Assembly (NCBI GenBank): GCA_030581615.1
Contig: JAKTTT010000041.1
Coordinates: 143,561 to 207,560 of the forward strand
DNA from: Alloascoidea africana
Lineage: Eukaryota; Ascomycota; Alloascoideomycetes; Alloascoideales; Alloascoideaceae
DNA: 64,000 nucleotides
Direction of reading: 5' to 3'
Below the pieces are notes generated by a model. That model searched no databases, was not told the DNA's origin, and saw only the letters and a list, made by a program, of their open reading frames with translations. This document shows positions 12,427 through 24,327 of the stretch, piece by piece. Numbering within the stretch: the first letter of the stretch is position 1; each line of letters begins with the position of its first letter. Both the position numbers and the translations under genes were made by a program.

Positions 12427-15400
12427 CTAGTCCAGAGTCCGCTTTGCAACCATGTAGAACCCTATGGCTCCGAATATCAGAGCGGCCGTAATGCTCATGA
12501 ACCAAGTTAAGCCTGGCTGATCCTGGCCGGGAACTATAACGTTCATCCCCCATAATCCGGTGACAATGTTCATTGGCAGCACAATCGTACCCAGTATCGT
12601 AATCTTCCCCAAAACATTGTTCATGTCGTTGTTCACTTTCGTCATGTCGATGTTGATTTGGGCGAGATAGTTGGAATGGGACCTCGCAAGCAACTTTTCG
12701 TAGTGATTCAGCGACTGGACCATGGTGACAACGTGGTCTTGAATATCGCCTAGGAACATTCCTATTTCACTCCGAGGTGCAACATCCCAGTTTTCATTGC
12801 ATCGCTTAGAAAGGCCCTTGATAACGTCGGCTTTGTTGCCCAACAGTCGAAGCACCGACATTACCCGCTTCCTACACTCTCCAACCCGCCTAAGCATGTC
12901 TCCTTTCCTCTTCCATCCTACAATGTTTGAATTCGCAGAAGACGAGGAAGAAGACGTGCTGCTTGAACCGCTGAGGCTAGAAAACACGGATTTTTCATCC
13001 TGCTGGTCGTCCTCACTGTCCGAGTCTAAGCTTTCACCAGAGTGCATACGAAGAATTGCGTCTTCAATGCTGTTAACCTCGTCCTCAATTGAGTCGATAA
13101 GTGGTGCAAATCCATCTGTAATGTCATCGATTAGAGCGTAGCCAATCCAATCAGATGAAACTGTGAGATAGTCACGAAGCAAACGTGCGCGTCTTCGAAC
13201 ATTAATGGGGTGAGGCGAAGGAGCAAAATGAAAGGTTAGAACGCCCTCTCGAAACACAATTATGTACATGTTCAACGGCTCCAATTCTGCTTCTCTGGAC
13301 CCCTTGGCCTTTCGGGACCGATCTCCACCGGACTCGGACTTTCTTCTGCTTCGTGATTTTACGCTTGAGCGGTCGCTCTTGGTGGTTGAATTTGTTCGTC
13401 GTCTTCTTCGAAAGTGGTTCTTGATCGCTTCAAAAGAGGAAATATTGGCGGAGTTAGACTCGGGGTCGTAGTTCCCCCAGCGGATATCCTGTTGTTGTTC
13501 CTCTTGTTGTTGTACAAGATGGCGTTGAGTCAACTGTTGATTCACATTTCGTCTCTCTCTTGCCTCTCTTTTCCTCTTTTCATGTGTCACATCAAAACTC
13601 CTGAAGCAAACGAGATAGTAGTTTCTGAAAAGTTCAACTTTTTCACGAGTTTCACCCAGAAAAATGTCTTCTGTTGTCAAAGGGTGAATTCCAAACGCTC
13701 GGCTCAGCGTCTTCATCTCTTCCTCTGTTGGGTTTAGAACATCTAACCAGAATGGGACAGGATCTCTTCCCGCCGTTATAGACTCATTGCCGCCTCCCAA
13801 ATCTGGAACCTCGCTGTTAGATCTAGTTCTTATAATGCCACTGTCGCCAGTATCTTGGCTGAGAAGTGCTCGTTGGCGCTTTTGGGATAGAGAAGAGCTC
13901 CCCAAAAGAGGTTCAACTGCAGAAACAGGAGTCTCGGTTCGACTATGTTGAACACTACCAGACTTTGAATTAGCAGGGACAGAGTTGTGATGTTCGGACT
14001 CTGGATAAGTAGGATGGGAACTGAACAAATCCCCAAATGTCTGCCCTGGTTGGAGTAATCCTGAGATTGTAGGGGAATGGATTGTTGAATCCAAATCTTC
14101 TCGAAAATAGGTAAAACGATACTGCACAAAGGATTTTTCATCATACACTCCAGGAACTCCATTTATGTACAGAGATGTGTCACGATGTTTGTGTTTTTCC
14201 CAAGGAACGTATCGATGAGGCTTGCTCATAATTTCAGTTTCATTTACTTTTTTCTGATCTCTCAAGTATCCTGCCGTGCTGGGTGTCAGTAACGGCTGCT
14301 TGAACTGGACCACCTCATTCTCAAAGGAAGAAACGCTTCCTGGGTGATTATGAGGGACCCCTGCCTTTCGTAAAGACTCTGCCTCTTGCTCTCTAAGTTC
14401 CAGAATCTCCTCCAGCTCTTCTCGTTCTTCCTCTGCAAACTCGTTCAAGACATCCAGATCTGGCCAGGAGGTTTTATGTCCAAGATCAGAGTCTTCGTGA
14501 TTCGTTAGTGGGAAACAGACATCAACAAGCGATGAGTCACTCGAAGAGTCAGTGGAACCATTAGAACCTTCAATGCTCGCTGTCCTATGAGACGTTATGC
14601 TTCTATTGTCAAAAACACTGAATCCCCTTGGGTGCTGTAAGGAAAAGCTGCTATTCTCGTAGAATCCATCTATTAACGGCTTGTTGTTGCTGCCGTTCGC
14701 AAGAGGGTCGATATCCGCGGTACTTCCTCGTTTTGTTGATGATATTTCATACCTTCCTCCAGAAGAACCAATCCCATCGTCATTCGTAAAAGACCGATTG
14801 TAAACCGGTGGAACTGATGTTGTAGGACGACCAAAATTGTTTGAATACTGAGATACTGGCCCATTTCCATAGTCTCTATACCCAAACGTTTCGTTGGTAT
14901 CTGCTGGAACTCTGCTGGTGATTCTTGGTTTGATGCCAGAGGCATAATGAGCGCTTCCTCCCAGTGAACCTCGTCGTTTTGCAGTCGATAAAAGAGGAGT
15001 CTGGTTAGTGGCAAAGCTATTTTGGTTGATATTCTGTCCTTCTGTAGGGTTCTCAGGAGCTTGATGAGTTAGCGGGTCGGCAGAGGAGGACGAGGGAAAA
15101 GTTTTTTGAACCCCTTCTTGCCTGTTGGGTATCTTTGACTGACTGGATCTGCTTCCCTCGGCCCCGTTTGCCCCCTGTGCAAGGCTAAAGCTGGTCATAT
15201 CTCCAGTGGCCTCAAAATCAACAGTGGTGCCAGTGGTAGGGAGGGCCTTTCCGTGATTTCTCCTGTTTCTGTTGCGGTTTCGATGTCTCTGTCTATGTTG
15301 GCTGGGGCAGGAGTGCTCAGCTTCCTGTCTCGCTTGGCTTGGCCGGTGGTCGAAAATATTATAATCCGCAGATTCAAGAGATGACTCAGAGGAGCTCTTA

Positions 15401-15792
15401 TTGGAAGATCCCAGGTCCAAGTCCAAAAGATCGGAGTCTTGTTGGTGCAGATGAGGAAGAGCTTGGTTGGAAATCCTCCTTGATAAAGAATGTGAAGCAC
15501 GGGTATGCGTTGGGGAAGTTGCCAATACCATCTGAATCTCGCCTAGGGTCGGACGCCTCTGTGGGGCCGCTACTCTGATAGATTGTGCTTCAGACTGGCG
15601 TTGTTCTTTGCCTTTGCCTTTATCTCTGTGTTTTGAGCCGTTGCCTTTCGCTCTCACGGGCGATGTCTTTATTTTCTTGCCCTGTGATGAAAGGGCGCGA
15701 TGGCCAGGCGATTCCGGGCTCGTTACCGCGTCATTCACTTCGTTCAGTGATGCAGAATCGGATTTCGTAGCCGTCACACTATCTTCTCCCAT
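12427..15792 (-). CDS. CorA-type Mg2+ transporter, Alr1/Mnr2 family
   Basis: 1121 residues from the first in-frame ATG at 15792; the open frame extends to a TTG at 15879, just after an upstream stop. The N-terminal half is Ser/Asn-rich and low complexity. The core includes PFWLDVLNPTEEEMKTLSRAFG and HPLTTEDIFLGETREKVE, then a long charged insert, then VLTFHFAPSPHPINVRRR and the C-terminal pair of membrane helices with the diagnostic GMN triplet (residues 1082-1084, LWGMNVIVPGQD). CorA proteins are pentameric Mg2+ channels; Alr1 works at the plasma membrane and Mnr2 at the vacuole. The length fits Mnr2 somewhat better, but I cannot separate the two, so no symbol is given. Confidence 0.93.
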   Translation of the reverse strand: MGEDSVTATKSDSASLNEVNDAVTSPESPGHRALSSQGKKIKTSPVRAKGNGSKHRDKGKGKEQRQSEAQSIRVAAPQRRPTLGEIQMVLATSPTHTRASHSLSRRISNQALPHLHQQDSDLLDLDLGSSNKSSSESSLESADYNIFDHRPSQARQEAEHSCPSQHRQRHRNRNRNRRNHGKALPTTGTTVDFEATGDMTSFSLAQGANGAEGSRSSQSKIPNRQEGVQKTFPSSSSADPLTHQAPENPTEGQNINQNSFATNQTPLLSTAKRRGSLGGSAHYASGIKPRITSRVPADTNETFGYRDYGNGPVSQYSNNFGRPTTSVPPVYNRSFTNDDGIGSSGGRYEISSTKRGSTADIDPLANGSNNKPLIDGFYENSSFSLQHPRGFSVFDNRSITSHRTASIEGSNGSTDSSSDSSLVDVCFPLTNHEDSDLGHKTSWPDLDVLNEFAEEEREELEEILELREQEAESLRKAGVPHNHPGSVSSFENEVVQFKQPLLTPSTAGYLRDQKKVNETEIMSKPHRYVPWEKHKHRDTSLYINGVPGVYDEKSFVQYRFTYFREDLDSTIHSPTISGLLQPGQTFGDLFSSHPTYPESEHHNSVPANSKSGSVQHSRTETPVSAVEPLLGSSSLSQKRQRALLSQDTGDSGIIRTRSNSEVPDLGGGNESITAGRDPVPFWLDVLNPTEEEMKTLSRAFGIHPLTTEDIFLGETREKVELFRNYYLVCFRSFDVTHEKRKREARERRNVNQQLTQRHLVQQQEEQQQDIRWGNYDPESNSANISSFEAIKNHFRRRRRTNSTTKSDRSSVKSRSRRKSESGGDRSRKAKGSREAELEPLNMYIIVFREGVLTFHFAPSPHPINVRRRARLLRDYLTVSSDWIGYALIDDITDGFAPLIDSIEDEVNSIEDAILRMHSGESLDSDSEDDQQDEKSVFSSLSGSSSTSSSSSSANSNIVGWKRKGDMLRRVGECRKRVMSVLRLLGNKADVIKGLSKRCNENWDVAPRSEIGMFLGDIQDHVVTMVQSLNHYEKLLARSHSNYLAQINIDMTKVNNDMNNVLGKITILGTIVLPMNIVTGLWGMNVIVPGQDQPGLTWFMSITAALIFGAIGFYMVAKRTLD

Positions 15793-17840
15793 ATTGAGAT
15801 GCCGAGGCGTACGTTTTTGGTTTGCGTTTCTTCGTGCTTTCTTGACTGTGAAGAAGGAGACGATGGAGATGGTGGGCAAGGAAGATAACTAAAACCTTGC
15901 TGCGCCGCCATTTTTTTTTTCTTTACATAGCTCTTTTCTAGACACAATGAACTCTTCTACAACTGGAGTCTACGCAATGCGTTGTGCTCAAATTTTTACA
16001 TCTTCACCATTAATGAGAAATTAGCATTTAATTCTTAGTCTATTCTTCTATACATTTCTATCTTAGTGCTTTGTTTGACAACACCAGTGTTAGTAAAACT
16101 GTTTCCAAGTAAAATCAAAAAGTGATGCCGTGAGGTGAAAAAAAAAATAAAAAAAAAAAGCAGAAACCTTGCACTTTCAATTCAAAATCAGATTAGGAGT
16201 TCTTCTCATGTGAATAAATTCGACGAGCTGGGTTTATGTTGAGCCATTTGGCTCGTTATCATCATTTAAAAAGGTTTCAAAACATCAATAGAAATGGCAC
16301 TTCCGGGAGGTAAAAATTAGTATCGTACCTCTCATTCATATAAAGCAATTGTGTAATCGATGAAAATACAATCAAGTCCCACGTGGGGATAAGTTGAAGG
16401 TATTGACAAGTTGGAAAAGTGAGGAGAGAGAAGATTTTCAAGCTGATTTTAATGGTTCTTTGGGTGCTGACATTTACGCTGAACAGTTTTCATATTACGC
16501 AGTGTTCTTTGACAAGATCAGCAGCATTCCAATAGATCAGAGTGATTTACTAACAGGTATAATTGTTACAGGAAAGCGCTGTCATGTTTGAGAGTGTTAA
16601 AATGTGAAATTGTCATCATCATATAGAGTCTATCCAGCTGGGATATATCTATAGATCCATCTCTAGATGTAAGACCTGCACAATGGCCAATACAATAATA
16701 TATATCTGGTGGGTGTTCAAACTTCATTTCTCATGGAATTAAAACGTTGATAATGAAATCGATATGCAATTATCCAGGATTGTAAAGACATTGTATTCCA
16801 GAACAATTGTTAGGATGCTTTGTGGGGATTTTTGCGGAGTTTGATGATCAATGAGCTATACAATTGTAACTACTTTGCTTGATACTCCTATCTCAAGGAT
16901 TGATATGCTGTTATCAACTTTTTGTGCAAAAAACTGATCTATTGAACAAAGACAATTGTAGAGCTTAATCTGTCGCCAATTAATGTCCTTCAAAGTGCCT
17001 AATGAGCAACAGTCCCAGGTCTGATAGGAGATCCAAAAGGTTCTATCAGATCAAGACATGTGCGTGAGAATCAACCACGAACCTACTCTGACAATGCATA
17101 GGTTTCGCCAATCACACAAAAGAATGGTCCAAATCAATCCATTATGCATACCGTATTTTTTTTATGTATATTTTCTTCCTGTTGTTCATCAGATACTAAT
17201 TGGGGGGTATATCTAAATAAATTCATTAAACGCTCCCTTAACCAATGGATACGCTTACTAACACTAAGAGTATCTCCTCTATAATATCAAATACTTTAAA
17301 ACAAAGAAACAAAACAAGACAAGACAAAAAACGAGATATACATTTAAAGAGGGGGTTGTGGGGTGCGCATTCTTGTGAATCCATTTGGTTTTCTCCATAT
17401 CCTTGTTTCATCATTATATTTATCATAAAAATAAAAAGAACGTCATGAAAAAATGATAAAAAAATAAAATAAAAAAGACAAAAAGAAGTGAAAGATGAAA
17501 ATGTTCTACAAAAATTGTAGGAAAAACAAAGGAAGGGAAGTTCTAACATTCTATAAGTTCAAATCATAAAAGGAAAAAAAAGAAGATAATCGTGCTTCAG
17601 AAGGTATCATTTTTTTGTTATCATTCCAACTCTGAATCACTGTGTTCGTATAAGTTTTATCACAATAGAGTAGTGTAAACCATTGGATCGATAAGGCATT
17701 GCTTTAAACTTAAAGCTCCACTTAATTTTTCGTTATTCAAAAATTTCTTTTTTCCTCCAGAAAACCATGAAGCTTCAATTCTAGATACTATCCACTTACA
17801 TGCACTTACTCATAAAATTCATTCTCCCCTATTGGAGGTC
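15793..17840. other. Intergenic region upstream of the Mg2+ transporter
   Basis: About 2 kb between the transporter start and the TYE7 stop. It holds long A-runs (16138-16160, 17440-17590) and a perfect CCCACGTGGG palindrome at 16378-16387. The open frame at 16394-16591 starts with TTG and shows no homology I recognise. No RNA gene seen. Confidence 0.55.
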
Positions 17841-19085
17841 CTAAGAACTGCCATTTCCGTTGGTAAGTCGCTGTATTTCATTTTTCAAATAAGTGTTCTC
17901 ATTGTGCATCTTCATGTTTAAATCCTTTAGGTATAGGATATAGGAGGTCGCTTTCTCCAGGATGATGCTTTTGTTCAACTTTAAAGAGTTAGAATCACTA
18001 TTATTAGAATCAGGTGTATCACCATTCACATTTACATTTGTATTTCCAGATGACGGAGAGGACTCTTTCCTGTTATCGCCAGTGGTCCCAGTCTCAAACG
18101 CTGTGGGCTCGTTGCTTAGCCAAGGTATGATATCTTTCAAACCAGCAATCTTGTCGTTAATATTTGTTCGATACTTCTTTTCGATTCTGTTGTGTGCTTG
18201 TTTCTGATGCTGTGTTAATCGCTTTCTTGGCGCTCGCTTCTTTTTAGGTTTTTGTTGCGGGTTCTGGCTTGGATCGTGCTTCATAACTGTGGCCGAGGAT
18301 GAAGGCGATAACGATGAAGAAGAGGGCGAAGATGAACATGATGGTGCATTTTGCATAGTTTGTGGCAGGGGACATATCGAACTAGGATCTTCTAGTTTCA
18401 CCTGAACTGCAGAGTAGTCCATCGATAAGTCTAGTGGGGGCCAGTAGTTTAGTTTGTTGGTATCCAGGGCACTGGAGGTGGCCACTATAGGGGAATTGAC
18501 GAGAGATGAGACCTGGGAGGAAACATTGGAGGTTGCATTTGATGATACTCTCGAGGATGTAGCGGAAGACATCTGTGAGGCTACTCTGGCAGTGGAATAG
18601 CCGGATCTCATTTGCTTGTTGTAAGTGACTGAGCCATCGCTGGGTTTGTTATAATATCCGACATTCCCAGAATCTGAAGGAAATTGGTCGATATCGTAGA
18701 GATTTGGCAATTGACTTGCCATTGAGCGGGCATTAATGTCAACAAAGTCGTTGAACCATATATTGTCATTCATCCCCGATGAAAGTTCATTGTTGGTGGT
18801 GGTTTGGCTATTGTTTGCACATTCGTCGGCCAAATCTCTAGGGCGCTGCTGATTTGGATCGCAAAACTCTTGAGAGATGTCGCCTTCCGTACGAGACAAG
18901 GAAGGCGAATGGGAGGTTATTACAGGGGTGGATCTGGGAGAGATGAGCACGTTGTCATCGTCCATCTGCTGGGGGTCTTTTTGGAGTTGGGAATGGGAAG
19001 GTTTCCAGGCGGCGTCAGGAATATAGTTAGTTGAAGTGGGAAAAGAGATAGAAGCAGAAGTGTTTGTAGAGACAAAAGAAGCCAT
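17841..19085 (-). CDS. TYE7: Tye7-like bHLH transcription factor
   Basis: 414 residues, ATG start. The N-terminal 270 residues are Ser/Thr/Asn-rich with short serine runs, as in activation regions. A basic stretch (KKKRAPRKR) leads into a bHLH with HNRIEKKYR in the basic region: His, Glu and a Tyr in place of the usual Arg, as in SREBP-type factors. Helix 1 continues as DKIAGLKDIIPWLSNEPTAFE; a polar loop of about 45 residues follows, then LNKSIILEKATSYILYL as helix 2 and a leucine-zipper-like tail. The IIPW...TAFE and NKS-ILEKA motifs point to Tye7 rather than Hms1 or Cph2. Tye7 activates glycolytic genes through E-boxes, and a GAPDH gene with an E-box lies 6 kb away. Confidence 0.82.
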   Translation of the reverse strand: MASFVSTNTSASISFPTSTNYIPDAAWKPSHSQLQKDPQQMDDDNVLISPRSTPVITSHSPSLSRTEGDISQEFCDPNQQRPRDLADECANNSQTTTNNELSSGMNDNIWFNDFVDINARSMASQLPNLYDIDQFPSDSGNVGYYNKPSDGSVTYNKQMRSGYSTARVASQMSSATSSRVSSNATSNVSSQVSSLVNSPIVATSSALDTNKLNYWPPLDLSMDYSAVQVKLEDPSSICPLPQTMQNAPSCSSSPSSSSLSPSSSATVMKHDPSQNPQQKPKKKRAPRKRLTQHQKQAHNRIEKKYRTNINDKIAGLKDIIPWLSNEPTAFETGTTGDNRKESSPSSGNTNVNVNGDTPDSNNSDSNSLKLNKSIILEKATSYILYLKDLNMKMHNENTYLKNEIQRLTNGNGSS

Positions 19086-19453
19086 TTGCTCAATTGGTCA
19101 AGTTGTCAGGTATTGGTTACAAGCAGTATCAAAGAAAACGCCTGGGTATGAAGAACAGGAGAAAAGAGAAGAAGAGGAAAATAGGGGGGAAGAAGCGAGG
19201 TGAAATATAACAATTGGACACAAGCCTGTTCTTTTCGCCCAAGGCCCAGCGAGACACAAACACAGCGATGGGAGGATTAAATTGGGAGTAAATTAAATTA
19301 GGATTATACACTCGCACAAAGCTAAGTTTGCGAAAAGTGGAACCATCGTCATAAAAAGAAAGACGCATGCCTGTCTTTCCACGTGCGTGCGTTTGTGATC
19401 GGGATGACCTGGAAAGCCGCAGCAAGGGATTGGAGCTGGAAGAAGGACTGGCA

Positions 19454-19480
19454 CTGGCATCGCTGGCATCGCTGGCATCG
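19454..19480. repeat. Three tandem CTGGCATCG units
   Basis: Three perfect 9-bp units in tandem, flanked by partial copies (CTGGCA before, CTGGC after), in the GC-rich part of the TYE7 upstream region. On the minus strand they would read as a Met-Pro-Ala repeat, but that frame lacks an ATG start, so I treat it as noncoding. Confidence 0.8.
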
Positions 19481-22400
19481 CTGGCCGGTGCTGGCGGCCT
19501 GGTCGGGCTTGGGCTTTGTTTGTTCGCTGGCCCCTACTCGTGGTCCTTGGCGGTTCAAAGCAAGCAGCGGCAGAGACGGTTTTGCCAGATCTGTGCTCTG
19601 GTGCTCGCATTAAGGTTTCCTGATTATTCGCTGGCATAGGCTTTCTGGAGGTGTTTGTGCCATTGAAGACTTGATACAGAATTGGTGTCGAGCGGGCCAA
19701 TGGGAATCGAACATCTTGGTTCCTTTTTGCTCCAGCATCGACTTCTAGAGCACCCCCCAAGGCTTCCTTTCTCTCCGAGTGCTGGGTGCAAAAGGTGCTC
19801 GAAGAAGCAATTGCCGCTATACTGCACTTTTCTAGTATCCTCACGCGCTAGTAAGATCTTCCTGCATACATGAGTTAAAGGGGTTAATGTTAATGGAAAG
19901 GACATAGAAAAGCGAGAGAAAAAAAAAATTTAAAACTAGTATTTCACAAGTAGTACAAGTACTTAATAGAACCAATCAATTGAAGTTAATGCAATTGAAC
20001 CTGGCAGTAGACTCTCTGTATCCAACTAGATCTCGTTTCGGTCTACTTATTCCGTCGAACCCACTGGACTTGCCTCTAGATGGGCAGTGAGGTTTTCCAG
20101 TGGCTAGGACTTCTATTTGATTGTCAACGTGAAGAAATATAAATTATAATAACAGGCACAGACTTAGTCTATACGGAGGATCTACGGCCTTGTTCTAAAG
20201 CAATTGAAGGTGCTTCCTCAATCTCGCAACCGGTAGACTTCAATGATAGTAGTTCATGTTTCCAAAAAAAAGAAAAAAAAAACTTGAGGGAAAAAAAAAT
20301 TAGAGAAAAGTGAAGGATGTTGGACATGGTGGAAAGCTTTCCATGTCTGAGTTTTCTCCTCTTTTGCCTTTGGCCGTAACGAGGGGGGGATTTATGAGAT
20401 AAGCTTTTTTTTTCATTCAAATTGAAATTTAGTCACCTAGAAGCCAAGGAACGTTTGTTTTATCTTATCGGCACTGGGAAGAGCATGCCCTTTCGGAATT
20501 CGTATGATTCGTGGATAAAAAAAACGAAAAGCAATCTGCTACGACAAAAATGTTGATCTTATTTTTACCGTTTTGAGATTTGCAAAAGGAAACTCTTGAT
20601 CTGAGCTGTGCCACAGATGATTGATGTATGTACGTATGCTGTATGGCTGCTGATACTGGGAAAGAATAACGGCAAGTCCAATCTGGTGGATCGATTGCTA
20701 TTAATACGTTCATGGACAGATCTGCCAGATCAGTTTCGATGGTCGAAGCGCTTGATCTGAGTCGATTTAACCCTTTTTTTTTTAGCTATCCAAGAATACG
20801 TGCATAACCTAGGCGACCTCCTAAAACAAAATTAAAAGCGCAAATGGATTGGTATTGTAAGTGAAACGTAAGATACGACTACTGGCATTTCCGTGTTACA
20901 TGGAATTGCGCATTATCAACTTCAATCCATTTCCATGGCATACAATGATAATTAACAATCCACTTGCGAGAACATAGAAACCAGCCATATTATTACAAGT
21001 CAAGTTGAAAAATTGCATCCGCATCTCACTAGCCACCGCAATGGGTTCTGATGATCAATCCTTTAAAAAGAGCCCTTTGCCCTTTGCTTTTCTACGCCTT
21101 TAATGTGGAACTACACAAGACAGTCATCTACTTTTACTCCTATTTTGACCCTCTATGACAATACCATGGCTTATTAACTGAACCATAAGCTTTTCCCGAC
21201 GCATTTTGGAAAACAAAGCAGGGGATTTTTGGTAACAGTCCAAGGAGATGTTGGCACGGTAAAACATTCCAACTTATTACAAGTCTCGACTGATAGCTAC
21301 AACATTTAGAACCTAATAGCTTTGGCGTTTAGCCGCTCTTTCACTACTTGCAACAAGAAATACATTGCAAAAGCTCATCTCAAATCATTTACCGTGTTGA
21401 ACCCACTATAAAATAGCTTTTGTGAACGTGAAGACGATGGTAGACATTCATGCAAGATGTCATACATACACCCGGTTGTATTCGGATAACACTGAGATTA
21501 ATCATCAATCTTCATTGCGACTTGACCGATGACCTTCCACTTTAGCATTCCCTCTAGGCATTTGCTTCCCAATACCCGAGAAAAACTCCGAAAACCACAA
21601 ATAGACAAGCTCCTGGAATGGGTGAAATTTATTTCAAGACTAGCCTCCGACAATTGCCCTAATCCTATTAGACTACAATGACACAAACTCTCTCCTGAAC
21701 ACCAGGCGTAAAGGCAATTCAGAAATATATGAAAATAGCTTAAATTTCATCAGGGTTTAAGCCATACGTAGAAAAGAAAAAACCTTCCTCCTAAATGAAC
21801 TGTCTGTTCAATGGCGCTGAAATGGAATTACTCCGTCATCATTTGAAATCTAAAAAGAGTATGGTGTTAGGTTCGTAGACACAAAGTTGCAACCATAGCT
21901 TTTAAGTCGTGAGATATCAAAGAGAATGGCGAAACTTGAAACCCAGGGTCACAAACAAAATAAGGGATAAGCGGCTTTGCAGAAGGAAAAAAAGAAAAAA
22001 AAAAAAGAAGATGCTGTGTGCGTATACCTGTCTATCAAAGTAGAAAAAAACCTGAAACGGCTATATCTATCGTGCCAAACTCAATTTAGTAAAAAAACGT
22101 TCTGTTGTTGACACAGATTAGAATGAACCGTTACAATGACTTGTCTTTTGACATACTGAAAATTTTTCAATCATGGTGAATAAAGAAATTTGGTTCCACA
22201 ATTTCCTTGTTGAAGATTAAGAGATTTTGGCTGAAATTGTTCGTTGCAAGAGTATATACCCGCACTTCAAGATTTCAGAGCAAATTGAGTAAAGCAAATC
22301 GGAATTGTAAAATTACTCTTCTCTTCTAAAACGGAGCAAGGAAAGGCAATTACAGCATTGGTTGGAGAAAAACATTCATTTGTGTCAGAAATAGACTAAG

Positions 22401-24073
22401 ACTAACTGCCCTTCCATCTGTACCATAAACGGGGTGTTGGCACAGGATAAAAAAAAGCTAGGGAGATGGGCTCAGTATCCGTTTAGAGTTCTGAAATTTT
22501 CTAGTAAGAGTGTTCCTGAGTGAATTAAGGCATGACTTGAAAATTATACTCAGGTTAGTGACGTAGTTGCAAAATTCATCCATGGACATCGACGGCGATA
22601 CAATAAAGACCAAAAATGAACAGAAATGTAAGAAATTGTTACTGCACTTTAGACCCTTACCGCAAGTCGATCGTATATCATTGTTTTAATATACGTTTAG
22701 TACACTATAGGAAACTATTTTAACAAAGAGAAGCACTGGGAAATAATGCGTTTTTTCGGAGTTCCTTGTCATCCCATGTATATATGTTGTACCTTATTCT
22801 GCAGTTTTTCCGTGAGCTTCGCATAAACGTTTTTCCGAGAACTGGGAAAAATTGCGTATTATAATTATCCATTTAGGCGGACAGTCCTTTATTTTTTTTT
22901 TTTCTTGGCTCACTTCAACCTTAGATAAACTTCATCATCGTGCCTCAGAGCCTTTTGTCGGGCCATTCAACAAAACTTTTCTCTCGAAAATGATCCAAGG
23001 GAAATCGCATAATAACAGTCTAGTTGCATAGTCTGCATTTCCAAGTTTACAACCACCAAAAACATGCGTTCTTAATTAACACACAACCTATTGAAAGAAA
23101 CCATTCTTGATCTATGTCTAAATAAAGCTTGATCTCAAGGCCACTAACCTTTAACAAAAACAAGAACCAATGGCTAAACTTTTATTAGAATTTCAAGTGG
23201 TTTGGGACTGGCTGAGACGTTGTTGCATTAAGGGACGAGCTCATCTATTGTTTTCCCTGATATTTTAAACTCTGATCTCCTTATAAACGTTCCACTAGAC
23301 ATGACGATGCCAGTAAAAGCTTAAAGGTTAAACCACTACACTCGTAATGTTTGATTTTCATAACAACACGTCACGGAGTAGTTCATGTATATAGCAATTT
23401 GTTAGGACTCGGGTGATATCCACTCCGGGTAAGCTTCAGATAAGTAGTTAGATCCCTATTCTATAGGAATTCAGCATCCATGTGTGTGAATCCCTGATTC
23501 CTAGCTTCCTCCGGACCTAACACAAGTGACTAGCGTCCGTTCAGACACAATTCGCTCTGTGATAGAATAGTTCACTGATAATAGATGCATAGATGTAACT
23601 TATACCAAGCAGCAACACATTTAGATCATCGAAAAGCCGCGAAGAGTTTTTTACCTGTCATTCCTAACCAAATAAGCGTTTTGAATCACCAAAGAATCCC
23701 AGTTAAGGTTGCAAACGAACGAACTTTTTAGTTACGCAATTTTGGACTAGTGGCGCAACATATTCAACAATAAGTATCACAAGGACTGGACATTTGGAAA
23801 TTGTAAAGAATTCAACAGAAATAACTTGAACTGAAATCATAAGAACAATTGCAAGTCCTCTTTGCAAATTTGTTTTCAAGTGAACATGCATCATAGTGCT
23901 CAACTCAACTACAACACCCAAAAAATCAATTACGAGTCCAAGTTGATATCCGGCGTAATGAAAAACACTGCTCAATAACCAACAGCTCATTGCGAGTTAT
24001 TATTCACTTCCCCTTAGGACTTCTTATGACTTGGGTTTTTTTTGGCGTTCTACGCTCATAACCTGTTAAATCT

Positions 24074-24093
24074 CACGTGCTCGATGTCACGTG
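24074..24093. promoter_or_regulatory. Paired CACGTG sites upstream of CYC3
   Basis: CACGTG at 24074-24079 and 24088-24093, starts 14 bp apart, about 240 bp upstream of the CYC3 ATG. Both are preceded by T, and the second reads GTCACGTG, the Cbf1/Tye7-type core. Spacing of just over one helical turn would suit cooperative binding. Confidence 0.5.
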
Positions 24094-24327
24094 CCTTGTA
24101 TCAAATCTTTTTTTTTCGTAATCGGTGCGTTTGGAGAGAAATTTCTTGAATCATAAAGGACCTTTTTGGGTGTTCAATCGATTGCTGGTGATAGGCCAAA
24201 CACAAACAGAAAGACCACTTCCATTTGAGTACCAAGACTTCCTTAGTTCCAGTTCGCCAATAGCGCTACCCTCTTTTGGATTATCATTACATTTCTCGAT
24301 TCCATAGTATCTCACTAATCAACAAAA

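Larger units (their letters stand above)
19086..24327. other. 5.2-kb divergent intergenic region between TYE7 and CYC3
   Basis: No gene could be supported. The 183-codon open frame at 19293-19844 (-) begins with GTG and is built partly from a 9-bp repeat. The stretch 19360-19830 is more GC-rich than its surroundings and includes CACGTG at 19380-19385. The remainder is AT-rich with poly-A/T runs. Two CACGTG sites lie near the CYC3 end. Its length suggests an extended TYE7 control region or untranslated leader, or undetected noncoding RNA. Confidence 0.55.

Noticed and set aside
19293-19844. 183-codon minus-strand frame upstream of TYE7
   Set aside because: It starts with GTG, depends on a 9-bp repeat for part of its length and has no domain I recognise.
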